This document shows, piece by piece, positions 27,248 to 38,001 of a stretch of 64,000 nucleotides of DNA. The position numbers and the translations under genes are program-made. This stretch comes from Streptomyces acidiscabies (GTDB lineage Bacteria; Actinomycetota; Actinomycetes; Streptomycetales; Streptomycetaceae). The stretch's first letter is position 1. Each line of letters starts with the position of its first letter. The notes below the pieces were generated by a model that was not told the origin of the DNA, did no database searches, and saw nothing but the letters and a program-made list of their open reading frames with translations. The DNA is taken from the NCBI RefSeq assembly GCF_020010905.1, contig NZ_JAGJBY010000001.1:1880001-1944000 (forward strand), written 5' to 3'.

Positions 27248-28300
27248 TCAGGAGACCTTCTTCGCCTTCTCGATGGCCGCCGCGAGGTTCTCCAGGAGCG
27301 GCGCGCACTTGTCGTACGACAGGATCGGCTCGGGCGAACGCGCGATGACCTGGCCGGCCTTGACGGCGGGGAGCTTCTTCCAGGTGTCCTTGGTGATCGC
27401 CGAGGGCTGGATCGCCGAGGTGCGGTCGTCCATCAGGATCAGGTCCGCCGGGTACTTGTCGACGTTCTCCCAGCTCAGCGGCTCGAACCAGCCGCCGCTC
27501 GCCTTGAGCGTGCCGGCCGGGGGCTCGACGAAGTTGACGCCGAGGGCCTTGAAGTACTCCAGGTCGATGGAGAGGTTGCTGCCGGAGACGTAGAACAGCT
27601 CGGCGCTCGCGGAACCGGCGAGGACCTTGATGTCGGGCTTCGCCTTGGTGGCGGCGCGCAGCCGGGCCGCCGCGTCCTCGAACCGTTTCTTCGCGGCGGT
27701 CGCCTTCGCGGCCGTCATGTCCGCGCCGAGCGACTCGGCCAGCTCCCACATGCGCTCCAGCGGCGCGGTGAGCTGGCGGTCGTACACCGAAAGGCCCACG
27801 CTGGGCGCCAACTTGGCGATCTTGTCCTTGGACGCCTCGGGGACGTACCAGAGGGTGCCGGCCGTGTCGAACATCGTGGAGACGAGGACGTCCGGCGCGA
27901 GGGCGGCGTACTTCTCGACGTTGAACTCGTCCCACACGTTGCCGAGGATCTCGACCTTCGAGACGTCCATGTCGCCGGCCTGGACATCGGCCTTGCCCGC
28001 GGGCGTCTTCGTCGGGCCGAAGACGCCCTTGACCTGGATGCCGTAGTCGAAGAGCGCGGCGCCGACGCCGGTGAAGGCGACGATCGTCGAGGGGATCTTG
28101 TCGAGCTTCACGGTCGTACCGCGGTCGTCCTTGAACGTCCACGGGCCCGACTTGGCGGTGTTCGCGCTCGCCGACGCGTCGGAACCACCGCTTTTCGCGT
28201 CGTCGTCCCCGCAGGCGGCGAGGGCGGCACCGAGGCCGAGGGCCCCGCCGGCGGCCAGGACGCCGCGGCGGGTGAGGTGGGTGGTTCTGGCGTTGGGCAT
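27248..28300 (-). CDS. desE: ferrioxamine-binding lipoprotein DesE
   Basis: 350-aa siderophore-binding protein of the FecB/FhuD type, for ferrioxamine uptake. Its signal peptide has a twin Arg (TRRGVLAAGG) and ends in lipobox LAAC with Cys30, followed by an Asp/Ser-rich tether. Here it is the first gene of the des operon, directly upstream of desA, with the iron box about 50 bases before its ATG. In S. coelicolor, as I remember it, desF lies between desE and desA; no such gene is present here. Confidence 0.92.
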   Translation of the reverse strand: MPNARTTHLTRRGVLAAGGALGLGAALAACGDDDAKSGGSDASASANTAKSGPWTFKDDRGTTVKLDKIPSTIVAFTGVGAALFDYGIQVKGVFGPTKTPAGKADVQAGDMDVSKVEILGNVWDEFNVEKYAALAPDVLVSTMFDTAGTLWYVPEASKDKIAKLAPSVGLSVYDRQLTAPLERMWELAESLGADMTAAKATAAKKRFEDAAARLRAATKAKPDIKVLAGSASAELFYVSGSNLSIDLEYFKALGVNFVEPPAGTLKASGGWFEPLSWENVDKYPADLILMDDRTSAIQPSAITKDTWKKLPAVKAGQVIARSPEPILSYDKCAPLLENLAAAIEKAKKVS

Positions 28301-28351
28301 GGGGAAGGCTGCTTTCGGACGTGCGGGATCACCGCCGGGACAGATCGAAGC

Positions 28352-28368
28352 TAGGTTAGCCTAACCTA
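28352..28368. promoter_or_regulatory. iron box (DmdR/IdeR operator) for the des operon
   Basis: TAGGTTAGCCTAACCTA is a perfect palindrome around its central base and matches the DtxR/IdeR/DmdR1 consensus TTAGGTTAGGCTAACCTAA. It lies 52-68 bases before the desE start. Iron-loaded DmdR1 would repress here. Confidence 0.95.
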
Positions 28369-28434
28369 AGTAGATCTTCCTAGGGGTGGTCGCCTTGGAA
28401 CGAAAGCTGTGTGTGGCCTGTGGGATGCCGAATG

Positions 28435-29595
28435 TCAGCCCACGAGGCCCAACTCCCTTGCAATCAACATCCGTTGCACCTCGCTCGTACCCTCCCCGAT
28501 CTCCAGGATCTTCGAGTCGCGCCACATTCTGGCCACCGGGTACTCGTTCATGAAGCCGTAGCCGCCGTGGATCTGCGTCGCGTCGCGCGCGTTGTCGACC
28601 GCGACCGTCGAGGAGTGCAGCTTGGCCAACGCCGCCTCCTTCTTGAAGGGTTCACCGGCGACCAGCCGCGCCGCCGCGTCCCGCCACGCCAGGCGCGCGG
28701 TGTGCGCCTTCAGCTCCATGTCGGCGATCTTGAACTGGATGGCCTGGTTCGCGCCGATCGGGCGGCCGAACGCCTCGCGCTCCTTCGCGTACTTCACCGA
28801 CTCGTCCACGCAGCCCTGCGCGAGACCCGTCCCCAGCGCGGCGATCGCGATCCGGCCCTCGTCCAGGATGCGCAGGAACTGGGCGTAGCCGCGGCCGAGT
28901 TCACCGAGGAGGTTCGCGGCGGGGACGCGCACGTCCGCGAAGGACAGCTCGCGGGTGTCGGAGGCGTTCCAGCCGACCTTCGAGTAGGGGGCCGCGACCG
29001 TGAACCCCGGTGTCCCCGACGGGACGATGATCGACGAGATCAGCGGCTTGCCGTCCGGCTTGCGGCCGGTGACCGCCGTCACGGTCACCAACCCCGTGAT
29101 GTCCGTACCCGAGTTGGTGATGAAGCACTTCGTGCCGTTGATGACCCATTCGTCCGTCTCCGGGTCGAGGCGGGCCGTCGTGCGCGTCGCGCCCGCGTCG
29201 CTGCCGCCGTCCGGCTCCGTCAGGCCGAAGGCGCCGAGGAGTTCGCCCGTGCACAGGCGCGGGAGCCACTCGCTCTTCTGCTCGTCCGTGCCGAACAGGT
29301 GGATCGGCATCGCGCCCAGCGAGACGCCCGCCTCCAGGGTGATCGCCACCGACGAGTCGACGCGGGCCAGTTCCTCCAGCGCGACGCCCAGCGCGAGGTA
29401 GTCGCCGCCCATCCCGCCGTACTCCTCCGGGAACGGGAGGCCGAACAGGCCCATGCGGCCCATCTCGCGGACGATTTCGTACGGGAACTCGTGCCGTTCG
29501 TAGAAGTCGCCGATCTTGGGGGCCACGACGTCGTGCGCGAACTCCTCGACCGTGCGGCGGAGTTCTTCCAGCTCGGGGGAGAGGCGGTAGTCCAT
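28435..29595 (-). CDS. acyl-CoA dehydrogenase (probable isovaleryl-type)
   Basis: 386-aa flavoprotein of the acyl-CoA dehydrogenase family. FAD and substrate motifs include FGLTEPDGGSDAGA and the C-terminal GGYGFMNEYPVARMWRDSK. The usual catalytic Glu position is filled (EIGEGTSE). It starts at 29595 in a TGATG overlap with the HMG-CoA lyase stop. As the last gene of the leucine/isovalerate locus it probably oxidises isovaleryl-CoA, though the family is hard to subdivide by eye. Confidence 0.88.
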   Translation of the reverse strand: MDYRLSPELEELRRTVEEFAHDVVAPKIGDFYERHEFPYEIVREMGRMGLFGLPFPEEYGGMGGDYLALGVALEELARVDSSVAITLEAGVSLGAMPIHLFGTDEQKSEWLPRLCTGELLGAFGLTEPDGGSDAGATRTTARLDPETDEWVINGTKCFITNSGTDITGLVTVTAVTGRKPDGKPLISSIIVPSGTPGFTVAAPYSKVGWNASDTRELSFADVRVPAANLLGELGRGYAQFLRILDEGRIAIAALGTGLAQGCVDESVKYAKEREAFGRPIGANQAIQFKIADMELKAHTARLAWRDAAARLVAGEPFKKEAALAKLHSSTVAVDNARDATQIHGGYGFMNEYPVARMWRDSKILEIGEGTSEVQRMLIARELGLVG

Positions 29596-30545
29596 CACTG
29601 TTCCTTGTGGGAGAGTTCCTCGCGGGCGAGGGCGCGGACGGTTCGGGACGGGCTCGGGCGGCCCAGGTGACCGGCCAACCATGCGCTCGTGGCGACGAGT
29701 TGGCCGAGGTCGGTGCCCGTGTCGATGCCGAGGCCCTGGAGCATCCACACGAGGTCCTCGGTGGCGAGGTTGCCGGTGGCCGACTTGGCGAACGGGCAGC
29801 CGCCGAGGCCCCCTGCGGAGGCGTCGACCGTGGTGACGCCGTGCTGGAGGGCGGCGAGGGTGTTGGCGAGGGCCTGGCCGTAGGTGTCGTGGAAGTGGAC
29901 GGCCAGGGCGGAGGTGGGGACTTGAGCCTCATTGAGCGCTGCGAGGAGGGCTTTCACGTGGCCCGGGGTCGCCACGCCGATCGTGTCGCCGAGGCTCAAC
30001 TCGTCGCAGCCCATGGTGTGCAGGGCCTTGGCGACCCTGACGACCTGGGGGATCGGGACCGGGCCCTCCCAGGGGTCGCCGAAGCACATCGAGAGGTAGC
30101 CGCGGACGTGGGCTTTGTGCTCCTTCGCGCGCGTGACCACCGGTTCGAACATCTTCAGGGACTCGTCGACCGTGCGGTTCAGGTTGGCCTTGGCGAAGGA
30201 CTCCGTGGCGCTGGCGAAGACGGCGATCCGGGTGGCGCCGAGCGCGAGGGCCCGGTCGAGGCCGCGGTCGTTGGGGACCAACACCGGGAGATCCACCGGG
30301 AGTTGGCTGATCTGCGGGAACAGGGCCTCCGCGTCCGCCAGTTGGGGGACCCACTTGGGGTGGACGAAGCTCGTCGCCTCGATGGTGGTGAGGCCGGCGG
30401 CGGCCAGGCGGCGGATGAACTCCGCCTTGATCTCCGTGGGGACGGTCGTCTTCTCGTTCTGGAGGCCGTCCCTGGCGCCGACTTCGTGGATGCGTACGCG
30501 TGCGGGGAGGCCGTCGGCCGGGACGGTCATGGGGAGTTCAGGCAT
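29595..30545 (-). CDS. hydroxymethylglutaryl-CoA lyase
   Basis: 316-aa TIM-barrel enzyme that splits HMG-CoA into acetyl-CoA and acetoacetate, the last step of leucine breakdown. The N-terminal [12 protein letters not shown] motif holds the catalytic Asp and Arg, and the signature loop [19 protein letters not shown] carries the active-site Cys. The start at 30545 has AGGAGG upstream and overlaps the end of the carboxylase gene by eight bases. Confidence 0.93.
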   Translation of the reverse strand: MPELPMTVPADGLPARVRIHEVGARDGLQNEKTTVPTEIKAEFIRRLAAAGLTTIEATSFVHPKWVPQLADAEALFPQISQLPVDLPVLVPNDRGLDRALALGATRIAVFASATESFAKANLNRTVDESLKMFEPVVTRAKEHKAHVRGYLSMCFGDPWEGPVPIPQVVRVAKALHTMGCDELSLGDTIGVATPGHVKALLAALNEAQVPTSALAVHFHDTYGQALANTLAALQHGVTTVDASAGGLGGCPFAKSATGNLATEDLVWMLQGLGIDTGTDLGQLVATSAWLAGHLGRPSPSRTVRALAREELSHKEQ

Positions 30546-32487
30546 CGGGGGCCTCCTGGGGAGGGGCGCCGGTCGGGTCGTTCGGTTCGTTCGGGGTGAC
30601 GACGGCCAGGACCTGGTCCATGGCGACCGTCGTGCCCGGGGTGACGTCGAGTTCGGTGACCGTGCCCGCGTGCGGGGCCGTGATGACGTGCTCCATCTTC
30701 ATCGCCTCGACGACCAACAGGCTCTGGCCCGCGGTGACTTCGTCGCCGGTCGCGACCTTGACGACCGTGACCGTGCCGGGCATCGGGGCGGTGAGGGCGT
30801 CGGCGCCCGCGCGCGTGGTGGCCGTCAGGGAGGCGGCGACCGGGTCGTGGTCGCGGACCTGCCAGGCGTCGCCGTCGCGGCCCAGCCAGTCGTCCGCCCG
30901 GTGGAACGTGTGACGCAGGCCGTCCAGCGTGACGGAGACCTGGTCGGGGGTGACGGTGTGCGTCCCGCGCGGGGTGTACTCCAGCGGGTCGCGCACCTTC
31001 AGGTGGAAGGCCGTGCGCTTCGGCTCGCCGCCCAGCCGCCAGCCGCTCGGTACGGAGAAGGGGTCCACCCACCCCTGCCGGGCCGGCCGGAGCGCCTCCA
31101 GCCGTACGGCCGCCGCCGCCTCGTACACCTCCTCCGGCACCGCGTCGGAGACCAGGTCCTCCGCGACGCGCTCGACGAGCCCGGTGTCCAGCTCGCCCGC
31201 GACGACCGCCGGATGGGCCAGGAGCGCGCGCAGGAACCCCGCGTTGGTCTGCACCCCCAGGGTGACCGTCTCCCCGAGGGCGCCCCGGAGCCTGCGCAGG
31301 GCCGTCTCGCGGTCCGGCCCGTACGCGATGACCTTCGCGAGCATCGGGTCGTACAGGCTGCCGACCTCGGTGCCCTCGCTGAGCCCGGAGTCGGTGCGGA
31401 TGCCGTCGCCCTGGGGCTCGCGGAGCCGCAGGACCGTCCCGCCGGTCGGGAGGAACCCGCGCGCGGGGTCCTCGGCGCAGAGGCGGGCCTCCACCGCGTG
31501 GCCCTTGAGAGTGACGTCGTCCTGCGTGAAGGGGAGCTTCTCCCCGGCGGCGACCCTCAGTTGCCACTCCACCAGGTCGACGCCGGTGACGAGTTCGGTG
31601 ACCGGGTGCTCCACCTGGAGGCGGGTGTTCATCTCCATGAAGCAGTACTGCGCCGGGTCGCTCCCGGGGACGATGAACTCGACCGTCCCCGCGCCGACGT
31701 ACCCGCACGAGCGCGCCGCCTGCACCGCCGCCTCGCCCATCGCCGCGCGCGCGGACGCGTCGAGGAAGACCGAGGGGGCCTCCTCGATCACCTTCTGGTG
31801 GCGCCGCTGGAGGGAGCACTCGCGCTCGCCCAGGTGGACGACGTTGCCGTGGCTGTCGGCCAGCACCTGGATCTCGATGTGCCGGGGGCGGTCGATCCAG
31901 CGCTCGACCAGGAGCGTGTCGTCGCCGAAGGAGGCGCGGGCCTCGCGGCGCGCGGCGGCGATCTCGTCGTCCAGCGCGGCCATGTCGCGCACCAGGCGCA
32001 TGCCCTTGCCGCCGCCGCCCGCGCTGGGCTTGAGCAGGACGGGGGCGCCCAACGCACGGGCCGCCTCGGCGAGTTCGGGGTCACGCCCGCCCGGGACGAC
32101 GGGGACACCGGCCGCCTCCACCGTCTCCTTGGCGCGGATCTTGTCGCCCATCAGCGCGATCGCCTCGGGAGGCGGGCCGATGAAGACGAGCCCCGCCTCG
32201 GCGCAGGCGCGCGCGAAGGAGGCGTTCTCCGCGAGGAAGCCGTACCCGGGGTGGACCGCCTGCGCGCCCGTGCGGGCGGCGGTCTCCAGGATGCGCTCCG
32301 CCGACAGGTAGCTCTCCGACGCGGGCGCCGGGCCGATCCGTACGGCCGTGTCGGCCTCGCGGACGTGCCGCGCGTCCGCGTCGGCGTCCGAGAAGACGGC
32401 GACGGAGCGGACGCCCAGCGCACGGAGCGTACGGATTACGCGGACGGCGATCTCGCCCCGGTTGGCGACCAGAACGGTCCCAATCAT
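30538..32487 (-). CDS. acyl-CoA carboxylase alpha subunit (biotin carboxylase plus biotin carrier)
   Basis: 649-aa alpha chain. It contains an N-terminal biotin carboxylase domain ([19 protein letters not shown] at the start, ATP-grasp loop [11 protein letters not shown] near 160, [15 protein letters not shown] near 285) and a C-terminal biotinyl domain with the attachment Lys in VEAMKMEH near 608. Together with the beta subunit upstream it most likely forms methylcrotonyl-CoA carboxylase. The ATG at 32487 is preferred over one six codons earlier because homologues begin [11 protein letters not shown]. Confidence 0.92.
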   Translation of the reverse strand: MIGTVLVANRGEIAVRVIRTLRALGVRSVAVFSDADADARHVREADTAVRIGPAPASESYLSAERILETAARTGAQAVHPGYGFLAENASFARACAEAGLVFIGPPPEAIALMGDKIRAKETVEAAGVPVVPGGRDPELAEAARALGAPVLLKPSAGGGGKGMRLVRDMAALDDEIAAARREARASFGDDTLLVERWIDRPRHIEIQVLADSHGNVVHLGERECSLQRRHQKVIEEAPSVFLDASARAAMGEAAVQAARSCGYVGAGTVEFIVPGSDPAQYCFMEMNTRLQVEHPVTELVTGVDLVEWQLRVAAGEKLPFTQDDVTLKGHAVEARLCAEDPARGFLPTGGTVLRLREPQGDGIRTDSGLSEGTEVGSLYDPMLAKVIAYGPDRETALRRLRGALGETVTLGVQTNAGFLRALLAHPAVVAGELDTGLVERVAEDLVSDAVPEEVYEAAAAVRLEALRPARQGWVDPFSVPSGWRLGGEPKRTAFHLKVRDPLEYTPRGTHTVTPDQVSVTLDGLRHTFHRADDWLGRDGDAWQVRDHDPVAASLTATTRAGADALTAPMPGTVTVVKVATGDEVTAGQSLLVVEAMKMEHVITAPHAGTVTELDVTPGTTVAMDQVLAVVTPNEPNDPTGAPPQEAPDA

Positions 32488-32593
32488 GAAGAACTCTCTT
32501 TCCACGAGATCACCGCAACCATTAATTGAGGAACCACGACGGCGAGCAACCAGGTCCGCGAGAGCGGCGGCGGTTTAGCCGCAAAGGCAGCCC

Positions 32594-34210
<1,617 letters not shown>

Positions 34211-34228
34211 GTCGCGCTCCCCTCCGAA

Positions 34229-34244
34229 GTTAATGAGCGTTAAC
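34229..34244. promoter_or_regulatory. TetR-type operator, copy 1
   Basis: GTTAATGAGCGTTAAC, an imperfect palindrome with GTTAA/TTAAC ends, 19 bases before the carboxylase beta start. It matches copy 2 at 13 of 16 positions (consensus GTTAAYGASCGYTAAC). Confidence 0.75.
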
Positions 34245-34257
34245 CCATGTCCTCCAT

Positions 34258-34273
34258 GTTAACGACCGCTAAC
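34258..34273. promoter_or_regulatory. TetR-type operator, copy 2
   Basis: GTTAACGACCGCTAAC, 23 bases before the TetR start codon and 29 bp start-to-start from copy 1. The pair could let the regulator repress both its own gene and the catabolic operon. Confidence 0.75.
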
Positions 34274-34295
34274 AAGCCTGTCTAGAATTGATTTC

Positions 34296-34895
34296 ATGGG
34301 CACCCGAACCGACGCTCCCACCCGGCGCGACCAGATCCTCCGAGAGGCCGCGCGGCTCTTCGCCGAGCGCGGGTTCCACGGCGTCGGCGTCGACGAGATA
34401 GGCGCGGCCGTCGGCATCAGTGGACCCGGGCTCTACCGGCACTTCGCCGGCAAGGACGCGATGCTCGCGGAACTCCTCGTCGGCATCAGCGGCCAGCTCC
34501 TCACGGGCGCGCGCCGCCGCCTCCAGGAGTCCGCCGCCGAGCCTCCCGCGCGCGTGCTGGACTCCCTCGTCGAGGGCCACATCGACTTCGCCCTCGACGA
34601 CCGGCCCCTCATCACCCTCCACGACCGCGAACTGGACCGCCTGTGCGACAGCGACCGCAAGCTCGTCCGCCAGCTCCAGCGGCAGTACGTCGAGCTGTGG
34701 GTGGGGGTCGTGCGCGAGGTGTACCCGGACCTCGCCGAACCCGCCGCGCGTTCCGCCGTCCACTCGGTCTTCGGCCTGCTGAACTCGACGCCGCACCTCG
34801 GGCGCGCGGGGTCGCTGCCGGGGCGCGGGGACACGGCGCGGTTGCTGCACCGGATGGCTCGGGGGGCGTTCGGGGCGGCGGCGGAGGGGGAGTGA
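34296..34895 (+). CDS. TetR-family regulator of the leucine degradation locus
   Basis: 199-aa TetR repressor. The DNA-binding domain lies at about residues 10-60, with recognition helix sequence EIGAAVGISGPGLYRHFAGK. The C-terminal ligand domain resembles those of short-chain acyl-CoA responsive regulators. It is divergent from the carboxylase operon and flanked by two matching palindromes, so autorepression and control of acyl-CoA catabolism are expected. The inducer is probably a CoA thioester of the pathway (inference). Confidence 0.88.
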   Translation: MGTRTDAPTRRDQILREAARLFAERGFHGVGVDEIGAAVGISGPGLYRHFAGKDAMLAELLVGISGQLLTGARRRLQESAAEPPARVLDSLVEGHIDFALDDRPLITLHDRELDRLCDSDRKLVRQLQRQYVELWVGVVREVYPDLAEPAARSAVHSVFGLLNSTPHLGRAGSLPGRGDTARLLHRMARGAFGAAAEGE

Positions 34896-35036
34896 CGTAC
34901 GCGCGCGTAGGGGTGGGGATTCACGCGTACGCGCGCCGGTTCCCCCGAAGTGACCTGCATCTCTGGACGCTGCTCGCTACCCACCGGTATCTTGGGGTAT
35001 GAGCAAGCGCTTAGACATGTAGTGGGAGGTGGCGGC

Positions 35037-36194
35037 GTGCGCCGTACGGTGTTCAACGAGGATCACGAGGCGTTCCGGGAGACCCTTCGGGCGTTCATCG
35101 AGGCCGAGGTCGTGCCGGTGTACGACGAGTGGTTCGCCGCCGGCCAGGCGCCGCGGGAGTTCTATCTCAAGCTCGCCGAGCTGGGCGTGTTCGGGATCCA
35201 GGTCGCCGAGGAGTACGGCGGCGCCGGCATCGACTCGTACAAGTTCGAGGCGATCATCTACGAGGAGACCGCGCGCGCGGGCGTGACGTTCGGCGGCTCC
35301 GGCGTGCACACGCTGCTGGGCCTGCCGTACGTGAAGCTGCTCGCCACCGACGAGCAGAAGAAGCGCTACCTCCCGAAGTTCGTCTCCGGCGAGGAGATGT
35401 GGGCCATCGCGATGACCGAGCCGGGCACCGGCTCCGACCTCGCCGGCATGAAGACGACCGCCAAGCTGAGCGACGACGGCACGCACTACGTCCTCAACGG
35501 CGCCAAGACCTTCATCACCGGCGGCGTCCACGCCGACCGCATGATCGTCTGCGCCCGCACCTCCCCGCAGAGTGCCGAGGACCGCCGTCACGGCATCTCG
35601 CTCTTCGTCGTCGACACGAAGGCCGAGGGCTACTCCGTCGGCCGCAAGCTCGACAAGCTCGGCCTGAAGACCTCCGACACCGCCGAGCTGGCGTTCGTCG
35701 ACGTCAAGGTCCCCGTCGAGGACCTCCTCGGCGAGGAGAACAAGGGCTTCTACTACCTCGGCCACAACCTCGCCTCCGAGCGCTGGGGCATCGCCTACGG
35801 CGCGTACGCGCAGGCGAAGGCCGCGATCCGGTTCGCCACGCAGTACGTCAAGGACCGCGTCGTCTTCGGCCAGCCGGTCGCCGCGTTCCAGAACACCAAG
35901 TTCGAACTCGCCGCCTGCCAGGCCGAGGTGGACGCCGCCGAGGCCGTCGTCGACCGTGCCACCGAGGCGCTCGACGCGGGCGAGCTGACCCCCGCCGAGG
36001 CCGCCTCCGCGAAGCTCTTCACCACCGAGGTCGCGCACCGCGTCATCGACCGCTGCCTCCAGCTGCACGGCGGCTACGGCTTCATGAACGAGTACCCGAT
36101 CGCCCGCCTGTACGCGGACAACCGCGTCAACCGCATCTACGGCGGCACCAGCGAGATCATGAAGTCGATCATCGCGAAGAACATGGGCCTGTAA
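35037..36194 (+). CDS. acyl-CoA dehydrogenase
   Basis: 385-aa acyl-CoA dehydrogenase. GTG at 35037 is chosen because GGGAGG precedes it and homologues begin RRTVFNEDHEAFRETLR. FAD-binding AMTEPGTGSDLAGMKTTAK and the C-terminal GGYGFMNEYPIARLYADNR are present. At the usual catalytic Glu position it has Gly (RIYGGTSE), so the base must be elsewhere, as in long-chain and isovaleryl-CoA dehydrogenases. It follows the TetR gene by 141 bases and precedes a thioesterase. Confidence 0.9.
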   Translation: MRRTVFNEDHEAFRETLRAFIEAEVVPVYDEWFAAGQAPREFYLKLAELGVFGIQVAEEYGGAGIDSYKFEAIIYEETARAGVTFGGSGVHTLLGLPYVKLLATDEQKKRYLPKFVSGEEMWAIAMTEPGTGSDLAGMKTTAKLSDDGTHYVLNGAKTFITGGVHADRMIVCARTSPQSAEDRRHGISLFVVDTKAEGYSVGRKLDKLGLKTSDTAELAFVDVKVPVEDLLGEENKGFYYLGHNLASERWGIAYGAYAQAKAAIRFATQYVKDRVVFGQPVAAFQNTKFELAACQAEVDAAEAVVDRATEALDAGELTPAEAASAKLFTTEVAHRVIDRCLQLHGGYGFMNEYPIARLYADNRVNRIYGGTSEIMKSIIAKNMGL

Positions 36195-36241
36195 GCAGCG
36201 GGAAGGGCCCCTGTAACGACAAGTCAGTAGAAATAGGGGCC

Positions 36242-37114
36242 ATGACCGAGGCACTGCACGATCTTCTCGATCTGCTCGACCTTGAGCAGATCGAGGAGAA
36301 CATCTTCCGCGGCCAGTCCCGCTCCGCCGTCGTCCCCCGGGTCTTCGGCGGGCAGGTCGCGGCTCAGGCGCTGGTCGCGGCGGGGCGCACGGTCCCGCCG
36401 GACCGGCTCGCGCACTCCCTGCACGCCTACTTCCTGCGCCCCGGCGACCCCGGCGCGCCGATCGTCTACACGGTCGAGCGCCTGCGCGACGGCCGCTCCT
36501 TCACGACCCGCCGCGCGGTCGCCGTCCAGCACGGCCGGCCGATCTTCGCCCTGTCGGCGTCCTTCCAGACGTACGAGGACGGTCTCGACCACCAGACCCC
36601 GATACCGCCCGCGCCCGACCCCGAGACCCTCCCGACCAGCCACGAACGGCTGCGCGGGTACGGCCACTTGGCGCCGGACGTCGTCGAGCGCTTCCTCGCA
36701 TCCCGCGAGGCGATCGACCTGCGGTACGTCGAGGAGCCCCCGTACGGCAAGTACGGCGAACCCCGCGAGCCGCACTCCCAGGTCTGGTTCCGCACGAACG
36801 GCAAGCTGGCCGACGACCCGCTGCTCCACGTAGTCCTCGCGACGTACGTCTCCGATATGACGCTCCTCGACTCGGTCCTGCTCGCGCACGGGCGCGGGGG
36901 CTGGGCCGTCGGGGACGTCGTCGGGGCCTCCCTGGACCACGCGATGTGGTTCCACCGGCCTTTCCGGGCCGACGAATGGCTCCTGTACGACCAGGAGTCG
37001 CCGTCGGCGCACGGGGGGCGGGGGCTGGGGCAGGCACGGATCTATACGCAGGACGGGCAGCTGGCGATCTCGGTGATCCAGGAGGGTGTGGTCCGGGTCC
37101 CCCGCGAGAGTTAG
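36242..37114 (+). CDS. tesB: acyl-CoA thioesterase II (TesB)
   Basis: 290-aa TesB-type double hotdog thioesterase that hydrolyses acyl-CoA to free acid and CoA. N-terminal half: FRGQSRSAVVPRVFGGQVAAQAL and LHAYFLRPGDP. C-terminal half: YVSDMTLLDSVLLAHG with the catalytic Asp/Thr segment and SLDHAMWFHRPFRADEW. Start at 36242 follows AGGGGCC. It lies 47 bases after the acyl-CoA dehydrogenase on the same strand. Confidence 0.92.
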   Translation: MTEALHDLLDLLDLEQIEENIFRGQSRSAVVPRVFGGQVAAQALVAAGRTVPPDRLAHSLHAYFLRPGDPGAPIVYTVERLRDGRSFTTRRAVAVQHGRPIFALSASFQTYEDGLDHQTPIPPAPDPETLPTSHERLRGYGHLAPDVVERFLASREAIDLRYVEEPPYGKYGEPREPHSQVWFRTNGKLADDPLLHVVLATYVSDMTLLDSVLLAHGRGGWAVGDVVGASLDHAMWFHRPFRADEWLLYDQESPSAHGGRGLGQARIYTQDGQLAISVIQEGVVRVPRES

Positions 37115-37139
37115 CCGGGTACGTCCTGAGGGCTACGGG

Positions 37140-37928
37140 TCATCTCAGCCCCGCTTCCGCCAGCAGGTACGTCACCATCGGGTCGTAGTACCTGGGGCTG
37201 ACGACGTGATCGTCCAGCGGCACCGCCACCTGTACCGTCCCCTCCGACTCCGCGAGGAACAGGGCGGGGTCGTTGCAGTCGGCGTACCCCACGGAGTCGA
37301 TGCCGTGCTGGCCCGCGTACCCGGCCCAGCCGTGGTCGGCGACGACGAGGTCGGGCAGGTCGCGGGCGGTGCGTTCGAGGGCCGTGAGGATCTGCCGCAT
37401 GGGCTCGCCGGAGTGCGTGTGCCAGAGGGTCGCGCCGTGTTCGAGGACCGCGACGTCGGCGAACTGCATGACGTACCCCTCCTCCGTCTGGAGGCCGTCC
37501 GGGATCACCACGATGTCGCAGCCCGCGGTGTGCAGGGCGGCGGCGACCGTGCGGTGCACGTCCAGCAGCCCGCCGGGGTGGCCCGTCGCGAACAGTACCC
37601 GCTGGTGCCCGTCCGCCGCCTTGCGCAGCCGCGCCGCCATCCGGTCCAGCGCGTCGACCGTCAGCTCCGGGTCGATCGTGTCCTGCCCGTACCGGTACTC
37701 CGGATCGTCGTTCACCCCGACCCGCTCCGCCATCACCGCGAGCACGTCCTGCTCGTCCGCCCACCGGTCGCCCAGTTCGAGGCCGAGCCAGAAGTTCCGC
37801 ACCCCATTGGCGAGTTGACGGTAGTGAGAGAGGTTGTTCTCGCGCGGTGTGGCCACCTGGCCCGCGATGCGGGTCTTCACCAAGTGGTCGACGAGCTCGC
37901 TGCGGGTGGGGATCCGGGGTATCGGCAT
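37140..37928 (-). CDS. conserved actinobacterial protein, often called phosphatase
   Basis: 262-aa soluble protein conserved in Streptomyces and commonly labelled phosphatase. It has ATGHPGGLLDVHRTVAA near residue 115 and an acidic/His-rich segment VVADHGWAGYAGQHGIDSVGYADCNDP near 195-222, which would suit a metal site. I do not see the motifs of a well-known phosphatase class, so the function remains unproven. It is convergent with tesB and next to pucR-like and symporter genes. Confidence 0.6.
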   Translation of the reverse strand: MPIPRIPTRSELVDHLVKTRIAGQVATPRENNLSHYRQLANGVRNFWLGLELGDRWADEQDVLAVMAERVGVNDDPEYRYGQDTIDPELTVDALDRMAARLRKAADGHQRVLFATGHPGGLLDVHRTVAAALHTAGCDIVVIPDGLQTEEGYVMQFADVAVLEHGATLWHTHSGEPMRQILTALERTARDLPDLVVADHGWAGYAGQHGIDSVGYADCNDPALFLAESEGTVQVAVPLDDHVVSPRYYDPMVTYLLAEAGLR

Positions 37929-38001
37929 ACCCCCATTCTGGACCGGACGCCTGTGCGCGTCAGCGCGGTTGTGGCCGCTGGGACGTGGGTCACGTCGGCG
38001 A

